From the NCBI GenBank assembly GCA_024349245.1, contig JALDNG010000020.1, positions 686,501 through 750,500 of the forward strand: a DNA stretch of 64,000 nt, written 5' to 3'. Positions 13,601-23,900 of the stretch are shown in pieces. A model generated the notes under the pieces. The model ran no database searches. It was not told the DNA's origin and worked only from the letters and a program-made list of their open reading frames with translations. A program made the translations under genes and the position numbers. Source of the stretch: Neodontobutis hainanensis (Eukaryota; Chordata; Actinopteri; Gobiiformes; Odontobutidae). The stretch's first letter is position 1. Each line of letters begins with the position of its first letter.

Positions 13601-13603
13601 CTT
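4515..13603 (-). CDS. nlrx1: nlrx1: mitochondrial NLR family member X1 (11 recognised exons)
   Basis: NLRX1 is a mitochondrion-targeted NOD-like receptor that tunes MAVS/RIG-I signalling, NF-kB and ROS. Exons are 13488-13603, 12569-12962, 12258-12489, 8656-9401, 7623-8047, 7228-7411, 6927-7022, 6148-6234, 5448-5699, 5181-5382 and 4515-4661, and every junction keeps frame. Counting from the first in-frame ATG (13551) gives 942 aa; human NLRX1 is 975. An effector-less N-terminus is followed by a NACHT with Walker A GAVGTGKST (about residues 111-119), a long helical middle, LRRs and the characteristic C-terminal helices (WDRAR motif). The Walker B stretch FIFNGLEKINLDFR lacks the usual acidic residue after the strand; human NLRX1 also deviates there. 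A 5' exon carrying the true start and targeting peptide may lie upstream. Intron 4 has a GC donor. Family identity is very secure; the start is not. Confidence 0.95.
5181..5382 (-). CDS. nlrx1: nlrx1 exon 10: last LRR and start of C-terminal helices
   Basis: It reads HLYLNHLSDVGKQSL, a basic loop, then VLASVTEGSDLSEDWHPILS and SSSWDRARVKQQLK, the conserved NLRX1 C-terminal domain start. The intron to exon 9 is only 65 bp. Donor CTCAAG|GTAAGT in phase 0. Confidence 0.95.
5448..5699 (-). CDS. nlrx1: nlrx1 exon 9: LRR units
   Basis: It encodes LCDNPLLDSGVSVLLEAL, HLTLMHTGLADAGAMELAKA and LEELNVAYNNIGDNAALRL, three consecutive LRRs that align with human NLRX1 (LSLLHTGLGDEG, ELNVAYNGAGD). Acceptor GTTTGCTGCAG, donor CA|GTAAGTAC. 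Confidence 0.95.
6148..6234 (-). CDS. nlrx1: nlrx1 exon 8: LRR unit
   Basis: This 87-nt phase 2-2 exon reads NLQFNSLGPDSC, then LLRDLLLHPNSSIETLK, matching human LQLNSLGPEAC. The acceptor is CTGAAG; a second AG six bases on (CTGCAG) would drop two residues and fits the family less well. Donor AA|GTAAGAG. Confidence 0.9.
6430..6790. repeat. Degenerate TTTAGTCCTGG-type dispersed repeat in nlrx1 intron 7
   Basis: The stretch is full of variants of GGTTTAGTCCTAGT and related TTAGTCC words with irregular 10-13 bp spacing. The reverse complement of the same word fills 25.96-26.83 kb. Confidence 0.6.
6927..7022 (-). CDS. nlrx1: nlrx1 exon 7: LRR unit
   Basis: This 96-nt exon reads YHLEVLDLSSCLLTHDLLQI then LLPAFRHTQHLK, one leucine-rich repeat. 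Acceptor CTCTTGCAG and donor CTCAA|GTAAGAAC flank it. It is symmetrical in phase (2-2), the usual arrangement for NLR LRR exons. Confidence 0.92.
7228..7411 (-). CDS. nlrx1: nlrx1 exon 6: start of LRR region
   Basis: It encodes ELMDLLFLLYEFQNPRLTAE and the following SNIRMTSLKCFVLSSVL, corresponding to the human segment around HYEFQNQRFSAEVL. The acceptor is CTTGTTTCAG and the donor CCAG|GTACAA; phases 1 and 2 agree with the neighbours. Confidence 0.94.
7623..8047 (-). CDS. nlrx1: nlrx1 exon 5: helical region before the LRRs
   Basis: It starts after TTTTTAACAG with EVSKVIGQATEDLNTIMNII and includes EMFRNEDSYNEDVLDQ and FMGGLLNYRNRVLLQQLGC, as in mammalian NLRX1. It ends at AGAG|GTGAG in phase 1. 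The other long frames across this exon on both strands are shadows. Confidence 0.95.
8656..9401 (-). CDS. nlrx1: nlrx1 exon 4: rest of NACHT and winged-helix region
   Basis: This large 746-nt exon opens with ASVMATTR, the sensor-1-like segment, and contains RIPPKYVSRYVQICGF, AACFLPSYCWLTCATLQFLH and PAMQEYLAALYVVLG, all matching NLRX1. Exon 3 ends in phase 0 and this one begins in phase 0. Its 3' end meets a GCAAGT donor instead of GT; the only nearby GT would break the frame with exon 5. Confidence 0.95.
10005..10640 (+). pseudogene. Tc1/mariner-like transposon remnant (broken transposase)
   Basis: The plus strand carries recognisable fish Tc1-like transposase DNA: the N-terminal part around 10023-10300, the catalytic stretch VLFTDES near 10340, and the C-terminal part from about 10440 ending near 10592. 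The segment between the catalytic aspartate region and the C-terminus is missing, and several frameshifts and stops break the frame, so it cannot encode a transposase. The long minus-strand frame at 10040-10507 is a shadow of it. It sits in nlrx1 intron 3, antisense to the gene. Terminal inverted repeats were not identified. Confidence 0.85.
10893..12250. repeat. 26-bp minisatellite, about 52 copies, in nlrx1 intron 3
   Basis: The unit is TATGGAACTG followed by TCCTGTGTTCTTGTTT. Copies are nearly identical, with a few fixed variants (TTAATGG for TTTATGG, GTTATTG or GCTCTTG for GTTCTTG) and one TTTTAAAGG copy near 12010. All three plus frames are open because 26 is not a multiple of three and the unit lacks stops, so the long predicted proteins here are artefacts. 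The array ends about ten bases from the nlrx1 exon 3 donor. Confidence 0.97.
12258..12489 (-). CDS. nlrx1: nlrx1 exon 3: Walker B region of NACHT
   Basis: The acceptor TTCAG and donor GAG|GTAAGT are canonical. The peptide includes GVLFIFNGLEKINLDFR and LCSDPNEPLRPE, close to human NLRX1. The usual catalytic acidic residue of Walker B is replaced by Asn. The donor is followed within about ten bases by the 26-bp minisatellite filling the next intron. Exon 2 and 3 are separated by only 79 bp. Confidence 0.95.
12569..12962 (-). CDS. nlrx1: nlrx1 exon 2: linker and Walker A of NACHT
   Basis: It encodes the conserved segment WFGHLPREEKQFG and then LLYGAVGTGKSTVVRKLVLD, the P-loop of the NACHT ATPase, and ends in IPFSCEDLSQLS. 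The donor AA|GTAAGA leaves phase 2. Two tandem acceptors 6 bp apart (after GATGCAG and after the next ATGCAG) would both keep frame, so isoforms with or without two residues are possible. Confidence 0.93.
13488..13603 (-). CDS. nlrx1: nlrx1 exon 1 (first recognised; N-terminal region)
   Basis: The exon is bounded by a strong acceptor (T-run then CAG) and the donor CAG|GTATAG. Its open frame reads SLSQLLLKCRRTSWAEMCLC and ends in phase 1, exactly what exon 2 needs. The basic, hydroxylated, leucine-rich start looks like a mitochondrial presequence. There is no ATG before the acceptor, so either translation starts at the internal ATG (13551) or a further 5' exon exists. Conservation with mammals is low here, so this exon is less certain than the rest. 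Confidence 0.6.
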
Positions 13604-16600
13604 CTGGAAAAAAACAACACACCGGTTTATAAAGCCATTGTTCTGCCCTTCACCTTACACAAATCCACTTAGACAGGCCTAAAGGTTACTCAAACCCTAC
13701 AGTCAGACGGCTTACAATGAGGCACTTATGAAACCTGATCCCAGATCTGATAATGATACGTTAAAGAGCGTTTGCAGTTTGACATTTCCCTAAGGCTTCG
13801 ACAACTGGGCAAGTTGACACAGCTCTGTCCTGTCTTGAGCCACTGCATATTTTTAAGAAACTACCTAGAATCATTTAATTTCTAAGAACTGTCTTCTTCT
13901 GTAAACATGGATGATCCCTGTTACCTGGAATAATGACATCACAGCCGTACCAAGCATTCTCTTGTCTATCATAACCGGTATGAAGCCTGACTGTTTCCTT
14001 GTTTTGAGTTGGTTTATTTGAGTAGTAAAGGCAGGTTAGCCAGACCATATTAGGTGTCTTAACAAATTATTGTTTAGTGGCCTGGCGTTTTGGTCATGTA
14101 CTGAGATTGCTTTCTAAACTATAAAAAGCAGAAAGCTGCAGCAGTTTCTTCCATTTTAGGGCCTACATGCAGTAGATGCAGTAGTTTTATTTCATGAAGA
14201 GAACAATAAGACAAAAAGAGTAATTTAAACTGTGAAAGTTTATAAATAAAAAGGTGCATTAAGCAGTCTTTTGTCATGTGACTGTTAATAAGTAGAATAT
14301 GACAAGCTTTATTGGAGAAACATTGTTTTTCCTTTCAATTCTCATTTTCTTATATAATCCTAGTTTATTATTTATTTGACAGGGACCATGTGCAAACACA
14401 TTAATCTAACAAAAGAAAAGAGGCTTTACACCAGATTTAGCTAAAGCTAATTTCCATCTGCAGTCCCTGGACAGATAAAACATTAAAATACAATAAAATG
14501 CATGCATCAATAACCCACAAATCAGCATTCATACTTCAACCTATTCACACTATGCATAACATTTAACTTTCTAAAACTGCTACAGTAAAACCTAACCCAA
14601 CCTAAAAACCTTACAAACTACCATAAACATAATCAGTGCTGACAAATGGTTTTCTAATAATACTTTTTTAATATTTATGAGAAAAGTCTCTCAGGTCGGA
14701 GGTCAGAGAATGAGAAGGCTGTCTGTGCAAAGGCAGAGCTTCTTTTGGGTGCAGTCATTTTGACTCGTGGACCTATTCGTTCTAGAAGTCTGTTCTGAAC
14801 AGAGCTGTACAAAACGCTTCAGTGGTGGAGGTTCACTGTTATTAAGGATCTTAAAAATTAATCGTACATTTGAGTACACATTTTGATTCTCAAAATTTAG
14901 CATTTTTAATTGACTAAACCTTTGACAATGATGATGTCTAAGTGGTTTTTTTATCTAATACTTTTAAAGCTTGGTTATAAAGTCATTTTATTCGTTTTAA
15001 TGTTGCCTCACTTGTTTGAGACCAACAGGAAATACAAGAGTTAAAATGAGAGACGATCATTGCATCCAGATATAGTTTTGCTGCATCATAGGTGAGCATT
15101 TGAAAAATATGACTAAAAATTTAAATATTCTATATTAAAGTATTAGACTTTTTTTTGTTTTTTACATGCTTTTAACTCCAAATGTTGGTTCTAAAATGAA
15201 TAAAATTAAAAATTACAAAAATACACATTGGTCGTTTTGAGCTTCATAACATTTGGATTATTGGTTATGTAACTCTTGTCTCTAAAAACATGAACAAAAC
15301 CAAAACAGTACAGCTCCAGTGGAAACGTGCATTACGTGCTTCCAGTACCACATTCTTTTTTATTAAAAAAAAAACATTAATGACCTCCTAACACTGTATT
15401 TTTCACTGAAGATAATAAATCACAGAGAAGTTCCCATTGTCAAAAAGGGTCCCAAAAATAAAAATAAAAATAGAAATAAAAAAATAAAAACCTCCTTTTG
15501 ACATTTTGGTTTCAAACTGTGCCCGACCTATAGTGCATCCACAATGTAAACATGTGTTCTGACACTCAAACACGTCTGCTTGAACTTGCGGTCAGCTGTT
15601 TTTCTGCAAATACACCCACAATCAGATCAAACACTGCAGCACAAGTTAACCACACTTCAGCTTGAGTTGAAATGAGAGCAAGTGTGACGGCTGGGGCAGG
15701 GCTGTTTGTTCAGACAGGTGCTGAGAGTCATACATTACACATACATTCACTACAGTCAATAAAAACTGGTTTTATTATTTCAAAAAAGGTAATGAATAAT
15801 GAATATTGCCTTGTTTAAAGTAAAACCTTGTGTATAAAAAGTATATAAAGATGGGCAGAGACAGCACTTCTGTCTCACAGAAGGTTTGACAAAGATTCTC
15901 AGTTCACTTTATGTTCTCCAAGTTTAATGTTGAGTTTGACTTTTAGAGATTATAACTTTAGTATGAGAAGTGGCCTATGCATGTGCCAAAAAAAAAAAAA
16001 ACTAAGCTTAAACTTAAAAATCTCTTTATCTCTTTAACATTACCAAATATAGACAGCTTGACTAAATGTAAATGTAAATGTAAATCCTCACAGTTAATTA
16101 TATTGAAGACACATTGCTCTTCTGTGATTGTAGTTAAACCAAATGGCTATTTTTTGGGCTTTGTGTTATCAGACTATGACCTTAATTGAAAAGAGATAAG
16201 ATAAGCTTTCAATGCTCTCTGTTTTTAATCAGTCCACTCCGTTTTATTGCCTGTAATAAAAAGGTAAGGTTATCCTCTCTTTTGCCTACACTGTCTATCT
16301 TTATATACAGGCTATGGTTTTATCTTCACCAACCTTTGCAGTGGACTCATCCTCATGTCTGCTTGCTCTTGAAAAAAGAGCACTCTGTGGAGAAATAAAA
16401 AAACACAGACTGTGAAACAGGAGCCAAAACAAAGGGTTACAGCAACAATTAATACGCACTAAGTTGCTTGTAATCACTACAACTTGCTGCAATAATAGGT
16501 TTAAATATATAAGCTATAAGACTAGATAATGGTTTGGGAAGGTTATATGTATTAAACATCTGGTCTAACAACATTTTTGGGCCATTTTTATTATTAGCTC

Positions 16601-17339
16601 ATTGTTTTCTGCTGAAAATGGCAGTTCCTTTAAAAGGATGTACCAGCTGAAAAAAAGAAACACATTATAAAAACTTTAACACCTCATGGACTCAATGCAG
16701 ATTATGATCGGAAATGGTTTTCTTTATAAAGGATATCGTAGAAGGTCTTTAGCTTTTAGACGTTATTTATTGAAGGTATTTAGTCTTTTTTTCCATATGT
16801 TTTATTCAGATGGAACTTCCTTTTAAAAGAATGACAGCAGACCGCACAATGATCTGAAGAAAGCTGAAGGGTTATCTGTTGAATAAAATACATGGTTTAT
16901 GGAGACAGTGAGTGTGCGATGTTTTGTTGAATATGGAGAATTGAATATGGTCATAACACTGTAATGTGCTATTGTAAATATTGTATGCTAAAAAAAGGCT
17001 GTAAATGGCTTTTCCTTCTTTGTGTGCAGTGACAGTCTAAGTGCTTAAAGGGGTGGAAATATGAATGCAGCCAGAATAAAAAAATAAAAAAGTCCAATGA
17101 CTATATAGCACAAATTTACTTCCCTCTTCTCTGTGACATCTGATAGCTACACCGAAAGTCAGTGCTCACAATGTTCCATAAACATTAAAAACAATAAAAA
17201 CTCAGCGTTCTCCAATCTGTGACCATACAAATGATTATTTTAAAAACTGTATGACACCAGCTGCTTTATGAACTGCCTATACACAACTGGACAGCCATAC
17301 AAAAGCCATGTCATTGAAAGTAAAAAGAGTCAAATACCA
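13604..17339. other. nlrx1 upstream region
   Basis: No exon is recognised. The true nlrx1 5' exon and promoter should lie here or slightly beyond. A LINE remnant occupies 14.35-14.96 kb. Confidence 0.4.
14350..14960 (-). mobile_element. LINE remnant (Rex1/CR1-like), 3' part
   Basis: On the minus strand a frame at about 14903-14703 reads VRLIFKILNNSEPPPLKRFV, the C-terminal reverse-transcriptase tail motif seen in fish LINEs. It is followed by a 3' UTR ending near 14360 in CAGGGACCATG-type sequence (reverse: GTCCCTGTCAAATAAATAAT), typical of these elements. It is 5'-truncated and inactive. The superfamily assignment is from memory. Confidence 0.65.
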
Positions 17340-17600
17340 AAATCGCGTCCCTCGTCCGTCTTCACGACCGGAAGTTGGTGTTAGCTCATTGTTATTAATT
17401 TGTCCATCGTGTCGTTTGTTGCACCGTCCATCTGTTGACTGTAATCCAGAGGAGTCAATGACAAATGACAAGTGTACTCTGTTAAATATTACATGGTGAG
17501 TTCCCACGTCGAGTGTTCCGCTACAGCCGAGAACACTGTGAGGCACGTCCGGGTAGTTTCTTTCACAATAAAATGTCAAAGTGTTAGCCGTTAGCAAGCG
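17340..17600. promoter_or_regulatory. CpG-containing promoter-like segment with ETS site
   Basis: The segment stands out from AT-rich flanks by many CpGs and a consensus ETS site CCGGAAGT (17368-17375). On the plus strand a good donor ATG|GTGAGT follows at 17493-17498, as expected for a first exon. It may be the start of nlrx1, an efhd1 upstream exon or a non-coding RNA; direction is unresolved. Confidence 0.3.
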
Positions 17601-19424
17601 CAGTAACGGAATTTATTCACATGAAACATTTGCGTACGAAAAATTATCCATATTACAATTTATTTGAAAATAAAAAAGATTAAGATCCAGAAAGGAGACA
17701 AGAACTTAATATATAAAACATAGAAAAAAGACAATACAATTAGTATTATTATTTGCTATTTATAATTAGATTTTTTTTCCATTTAAATTATTTAGGAGCC
17801 AAAGATTACAGAATAAAAAACTTTCATTTATTCCAAAATGTTATAATTATTCTTTTAAATAAATAAATGTACATTTTAGTTTTTTAATTTCAATAATTTA
17901 GAATAAGTAAAAAATAATGTATAGATTGCTTATATTTTTACTATATTATTATTCAAGACTGATATATATATAAATTGTCTACAATTTCGAATACTGAGTC
18001 ATTTTTATAAAAGTGCATTTTTGAACTTGACCCATTTGATTCTGAGGCGTTGAGCAATAGTGCCACCTGCTGGGTGTTGGGGGCTTTGGAGGCTGGGTGA
18101 ACTCCGCAGATATTTAATCACAGTTGTGGACACGTGAAGGTATATTTGATAATGTGTTTAGGGCGTCCGGGGAAATAAGTGTAATAAGTATAATTTCTAG
18201 TATTCTGGCGTATTTTAACAGCTGTTATGATATTACTGTAGAGCTAGTACGATTATTGGAACAATTAGTTTTTACTAACTCAGGTCAAATCTTTGAAGAT
18301 AGACTGTTCAAAACTAGAGCAAAGACTTAAAGTCAAACCATCTTCAAAGACCAACCCTTTTTTATCTTGGACACACATACTTTGTGAAGTGGGTCTATAT
18401 GATGTCAGTACATTTGAGCTACATTTGAGTCTTACATTTCAAAACATGAGTAAAGAAAAGATTTATGCTTCATAGAAAACACAGGCGCATACAGATGAGT
18501 ACCCTACCCCTTGTATAAAAATGTGAAATAACACCAGAATAATTGATCCACAGATAATGGATACAGATTTTCTCACATTCTAAAACATATTAAGCTTAAA
18601 ACCTGACACTTTACTATCTATGATATATGAATATGAACTAGAAACTATTGGTTTTACAGCCTACTTTTTATACAAATATGAATTTTTATCTTTTTATTTA
18701 AAAAATGTATTTATGTGGTCTAATAAATTTTAGACTGTGGAAATCACTGCAGCTGTTCCTGTGATACCTTCTGCCTCTCTTTGCTCTAATCTGACAGGAT
18801 TTATAACAGAATGGAAAATATTCTTTGCTGGCTCCAACATTAGCAAAGTTGTGCAACTTCCTGTTTGTGTTCTTGCTGTAACTGTCTCTGAATCCACTTC
18901 TGACCTGGTTTTATTCTGACTGTAGTTTGTCTCCAGTCACTAACCTTTGTGTCCCATTGCTACATTAACTTTATTGTTTTTGTATTAGATTAATAAAGCT
19001 CTTCTCTTACTGTGAATATTTTACAGCGCATATTGAATCTCACGCTTCTGCCCATTTTCCTTGTCACGCCTAAACACAAAGCCAATCGCATGCGAACAGA
19101 GACATCCAATCAACCAGGCTGTAAACATCATTTGTAAAGTTGCCATTAGATTTCTCCTTATATTTCTGCTTTTGGAGCCTGCCCTCTGGTGGACGGAGGT
19201 ATATCGCTGTATGGTGGCGCCCTTTCTGAAGGGGTTCCATGAGAGAGGCTCAGGTCACTGCTGTGAGAGAGGATTGAAGGAGAAACTGCAGAGGCTTCTT
19301 TTTGTTTTTGTCTTCTTTTTTTTTAACTAAAGAAAAAAAACACTTAATTGTTAATTTTATTTGTGAACTATGAACAAAACTCAATATGTATGTAGAATTA
19401 TATTTTTTTGGGATAGCTCTGGTT

Positions 19425-19475
19425 GGGGTGGCCAGACAGATTCTGGGGGTAGCCTGTGCCACCCCCAGCCACCCC
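19425..19475. repeat. GGGGTGGC/GCCACCCC inverted-repeat fragment
   Basis: GGGGTGGC at 19425 pairs with GCCACCCC at 19458 and again at 19468. It looks like a scrap of a fish interspersed repeat; family unknown. Confidence 0.3.
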
Positions 19476-19889
19476 GATAGCCACACCCCTGAATTTCTAT
19501 TCAACATACATTTTATAATAATGATGATATCTATTAATATTATAAACAGCTAATTATTACTATAGCTGTAGATGTATTTTTGAACAGTCTTGACAAAGAT
19601 GACAAACGGATAACCTATAAGTGAAGTGGGAGAATATAAAAAAAGAACGTACATATTTGTGTAAAAGTTAAATTTACCTGAAGTAGAGCAACAGTGAATG
19701 TTGCTTAGTTTAAATAAGGTCTGGTCAGAGCTTTGCTGCTGTCTGTAGGAGGGAATTACGTGATCAACAGACTTTCAGCAAGCAAGCTTCTGATTAGCTC
19801 ACTGGTTACCATGCAAATGTTCCATATGCCCAGATTAGGGACTTCTGGCTCCATAAAATCAACTTTGTTGTGTCTATTTATGTATACAT

Positions 19890-19950
19890 CCACACAAGAC
19901 TAGTTTCCCCATGGGGACCAATAAAGTCTATCTTGAATCTTGAATCCTGA
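19890..19950 (+). mobile_element. LINE 3' tail
   Basis: CCCCATGGGGACCAATAAAG followed by short ATCTTGA repeats is the usual end of 5'-truncated L2/CR1-like elements in fish. Confidence 0.55.
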
Positions 19951-20553
19951 ATGGTGGCCTCCATACTGTCCTGAAAGAGAATTAGTCTCAAGGTTTGTAA
20001 CACAACGTCACACTCCTTAGGCTAAGTCTAGCTTCTTTTTCAGTCACTGGTTTTAACCTGTTGCTCTTTACAAGTGCACTTGTGTCCTTAATAACTGACC
20101 TCTCTAACCATAACATACTGCACTTTACATAAGTTTGTGTCAATATCTGATCTGAGATGTAACAGCAGCCAGGGCAGATTAATAAATCAAAACTTGTTCA
20201 TGTAGGACCTACACAGCAACACCTAGAATCAGATAATAGAAAACACAACATTGATCAAATATTGAGATATTTTTCTAAGAAGAAATGAATTCAGAATGGT
20301 TTAGAATTTATAGCTATTTTAATTATTTTATATATTTTGCTCAAAATGGTACGGGTGGTGCAAGAGGTTAAAACAAAAGACACAAAAATACTTCCGATAA
20401 TAAATAACATAATGCTCAATGCTTTAAAAATTATGGAAGTTTAGACAAAAAGTGTAATTAATTTCGTTTATTTTACTGTCAAGAGCCGTGTTCTTCATTT
20501 CCGTTAGGTTAAGATCAATGTTTTTTTTGTTTTTTTGTGAAGGCTGAAAACCA

Positions 20554-20561
20554 CCGGAAGT
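20554..20561 (+). promoter_or_regulatory. ETS site in efhd1 promoter
   Basis: CCGGAAGT lies 86 bases upstream of the efhd1 ATG in a locally CpG-rich segment with no TATA box. GABPA-type sites are common in genes for mitochondrial proteins; use here is inferred. Confidence 0.4.
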
Positions 20562-20646
20562 AGTGTTCTTCCCCTCGTCGTTACCTTTTCGAGCTTCACA
20601 GTGATACTCAGCACAGTGTCAGGCTCCATCTCCTCATCACAGCACC

Positions 20647-20987
20647 ATGGCCTCCGAAGAGCTGGCCCGCAAACTGCAGTCCCGCCTGGCAGTCACCTCC
20701 GCGGGAGACGGGGAACCGGTCCAGGAGCCTCCTCAGCCGCAGCAGAGCCCGGGCCGAGCCAGAGCCACCACGGACTCCCCGGACCACACCGCGAACACGG
20801 TGGCGGCGGGAGAAGCAGCGGGGGCCAGCGCCGACTCTCCCAACGAACTGTCCGCCAAACTGAACCGAAGGCTGGACATCAACGAGGGCAACGCGGCGCC
20901 TCGTCTCAGCCGCGTGTTTAACCCCTACACCGAGTTCAAGGAGTTCTCCCGCAAACAGATCAAAGATATGGAGGCCATGTTCAAGCG
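20647..20987 (+). CDS. efhd1: efhd1 exon 1
   Basis: It runs from the ATG to the donor CG|GTAAGA in phase 2. Residues 1-114: a Pro/Gln/Ala-rich variable region, then ELSAKLNRRLDINEG and the pre-EF segment. Its high GC contrasts with the AT-rich flanks. The overlapping +1 frame from 20601 is a shadow. Confidence 0.95.
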
Positions 20988-23900
20988 GTAAGACGTTTTA
21001 TTTCACCGTTTATCCGTTTTTTATTTGTAATATTCAGGGCGACATGTTTGTAGGCTGCCGTGTGTGAATGGGGCTGATGGGATTAGGCTGCGGCGTGACG
21101 TGAAGCTCAGGTGAACGCTGTGTTTACGGACAGCCGCTGATCCAGACCCATTCATAAAAGGTTTCATGGATGTGTGCAACATTTCAGACTTAATGAAGTC
21201 CAAAAAAAATAACCAAAGATGAGTATATATCCCTTCAAACAGAACTATTAAGCCTGTCGTTTAACATCGTCACATCATATGACGCACATTTCTCAGACAA
21301 CCTATCTATAATTGACTAGAACTTGCCTTGACACTACGCTGTATCACGTTAAACACCAAATGACTTATACCTAAACTGCAAATCAGACAATTATTTACAA
21401 TGTTTTTGCATATATGCCGTTATTTTAAGGCCACACTTGGACACGACATTCACGTTTGGATCAAAATCTGCATCAACATTAAACGTATCTTATTTTTATG
21501 ACACATCCATTAGTATGTGCACCATAGGCATTTAGAAATATATTTTTTCGCCGTCCTCTCAGTAGAGTCCCTTCTGACTATAGGGATGTTTTAGATTGGA
21601 GTACAATAAGCAGTGCAAAGCAAAGTCTGAAGAAATGCCAAGAGCTAACATGATAACAACAGACAATGCCAATAGATTTCTTCACTGTCCTCTCAGCTTT
21701 GGACCACAACACCATAGGAGTCATGGTTAGAATCTTGTTTATGGTCTTGTGTATTTTAAAATTCCAGATAAAAGATACGGGCCAAGATTACATATATTGA
21801 TAAAACACAGAGAAAATGCTGTTGTTCATACTTCTTTGACTGTGTCGTGATGGGGGTGTTGTGGTGGGTTATGTTCCCACACAGTATAATCCCAGTATGA
21901 TTTAAAGGGATCTAACCAAAAACATGTTGTGGGTGAGGGTTTGTAAGCAGGCTGTACACACATTCTGGCATTGGAAAGGAGGTCGAATTTAAAGGACAAA
22001 GGGACATTAGGCATTCGACTGAGATTAAGTTTGGCAAATGTGTGTGCAGTTAGTAAGTGAGTAGAGAACATTAAAGTGTGGCTTGAACTCTTATCTGCTC
22101 TTTTTATTCAAGTGTCAAGGCTCCAGCTGCTAAAGACTATAAGTTACTATTAGCATACTATTACTATTAGCTCCTAATCTTGGACTTAGGCCTTGTTTAG
22201 TCCTTGTTTAAGCCATTTAATTGCAGTAAAGTAAGTAATAGGCTATTGTTTCCTGATTAATCCTTTAAATCAGGTGCTTTAAAAAAAAACGGTAATAAAA
22301 TTGACTCTTGTTTGTATTTCTACTGCACTTCTGTTTTAGACTGATATTTTTCTGAGCTGTAACACTGTGGTCCTTGGAATGTCAAATATGATATTATGAG
22401 GTGGGAAATGTTTGAAAATAACTAGACTTTGGACTATGTTATGCTGAACTTAGTAATAACATAATAAATTATTCTCTCATACGTGCTTTCAAAACCAAGT
22501 TATGGAGCAATTTAAATGAGCAGCTTGATTCTTTCTTTCTTTCTTCCTTCCTTCTTTTTTAGGTCAAGTTTATATGAGTCAGAAAATGTTAGGGTGGGCC
22601 TCGTACTATCACCAAAAATGATCTAATTCTCTTAAACAGGTGGTCCAAAGATGTGTTGCACTTATTATTTTCATATGACGTTAAAGAAGGGTGTCATTGG
22701 ACTTGAATGTAAACCATAGATGTGATAAAATATGTGTCATACAGTACATTCTTGAGGCCATCCCTCGGTGTTATCCCAGTCTCTCTACTCATTTGTCTTT
22801 GGAGTTTGAAGTCAAAGCTCTGGTGGGACTTTGATGGACAGGTAATTATCTGAGGCCACTCGTCTCCGTTCCACTGTCGGATCAGTGCTGAGTGTTTCCT
22901 GTGACATGAAGCAGTCTCTGAGGTCAGAAGCAGCTGGGGCCACTTGTCTAAAGTGTATTTCAGATCAATTCAGCCTCAGGTCTCACATTGTAAAACACTT
23001 GCATCCCATTGATCCGAGTCTTCAATGTGAAGCATTTAATCGTAAGAGTTTGTATATTCAAGACTGTGAATAATTGAAACGTATTGGCTGCTGTATCATT
23101 GCACATTAGCAAAGTATGAATCACAGTTATGTCTTTGAAGCCTATTAAAATGTTTTGTTGTTGTCTCCATTGGCTCCAGTGCTGAGAGATGTCTGTGTGT
23201 GTTATTGTGCTTATTGTTCATATTGTGGGCTGTTGTCGGTGCGTTGTGTTCGAGCCGAGGATAAGGACACTGTTGTATTGAGATTGTTTTCTCATGAGCG
23301 ACTCTTCTGCCCCAGCTTCATGACAGAGACCGCTTTGTACGACCCAACAATGGACATCTTAACATCAGACTGTTGTATATTTATATAGATATTTATTGGT
23401 AAAAGTGAAAGCTTTTCCAGTTTTTATATATATATATATATATATAAGTCAGCTGGTAACAGACTTGTATCATACAGTCCAAAGTTATTAGTGAGAAGAA
23501 GAAAGTAACCTTGTGAAAAAATATCACGGCGTGACGTGACCTGGTACTACAGATACAGCTCAAAAGGCTTTTAATTTCCTGGTAAAACTGGACATAGTTA
23601 AGTTTTTGGGTTCTTATTAAAGTAAAATAATGGGGTACAATAGAATATACAGATACAATTCTTCCAAAGAACAGGGACATAATCACTTTTTGATTTTGTA
23701 TCTACTGCTCATTTTACATTAATGTTCTGCCACGGTATTTGTGTATTTATGAATTTTTTTACCACGATTATTATTAAACTTTGAAAACTCGGTATAGCTT
23801 CAAAAGTGTTCTTGTTCCATGCCTTGTAGGGGACCTTGAATGCACCACATGTGAGGCCATTAGACATTCAGGCAACACTACAACATGGCATAATCATTTC

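Larger units (their letters stand above)
17601..20500. other. AT-rich intergenic DNA with transposon scraps
   Basis: No gene is seen. It contains a GC-rich hairpin-forming fragment (19425-19475) and a LINE-like 3' tail near 19.9 kb. Confidence 0.4.

Noticed and set aside
20601..20921. Overlapping frame at efhd1 exon 1
   Set aside because: Out-of-frame shadow of the GC-rich first exon; the MASEELA frame is supported by homology and splicing.
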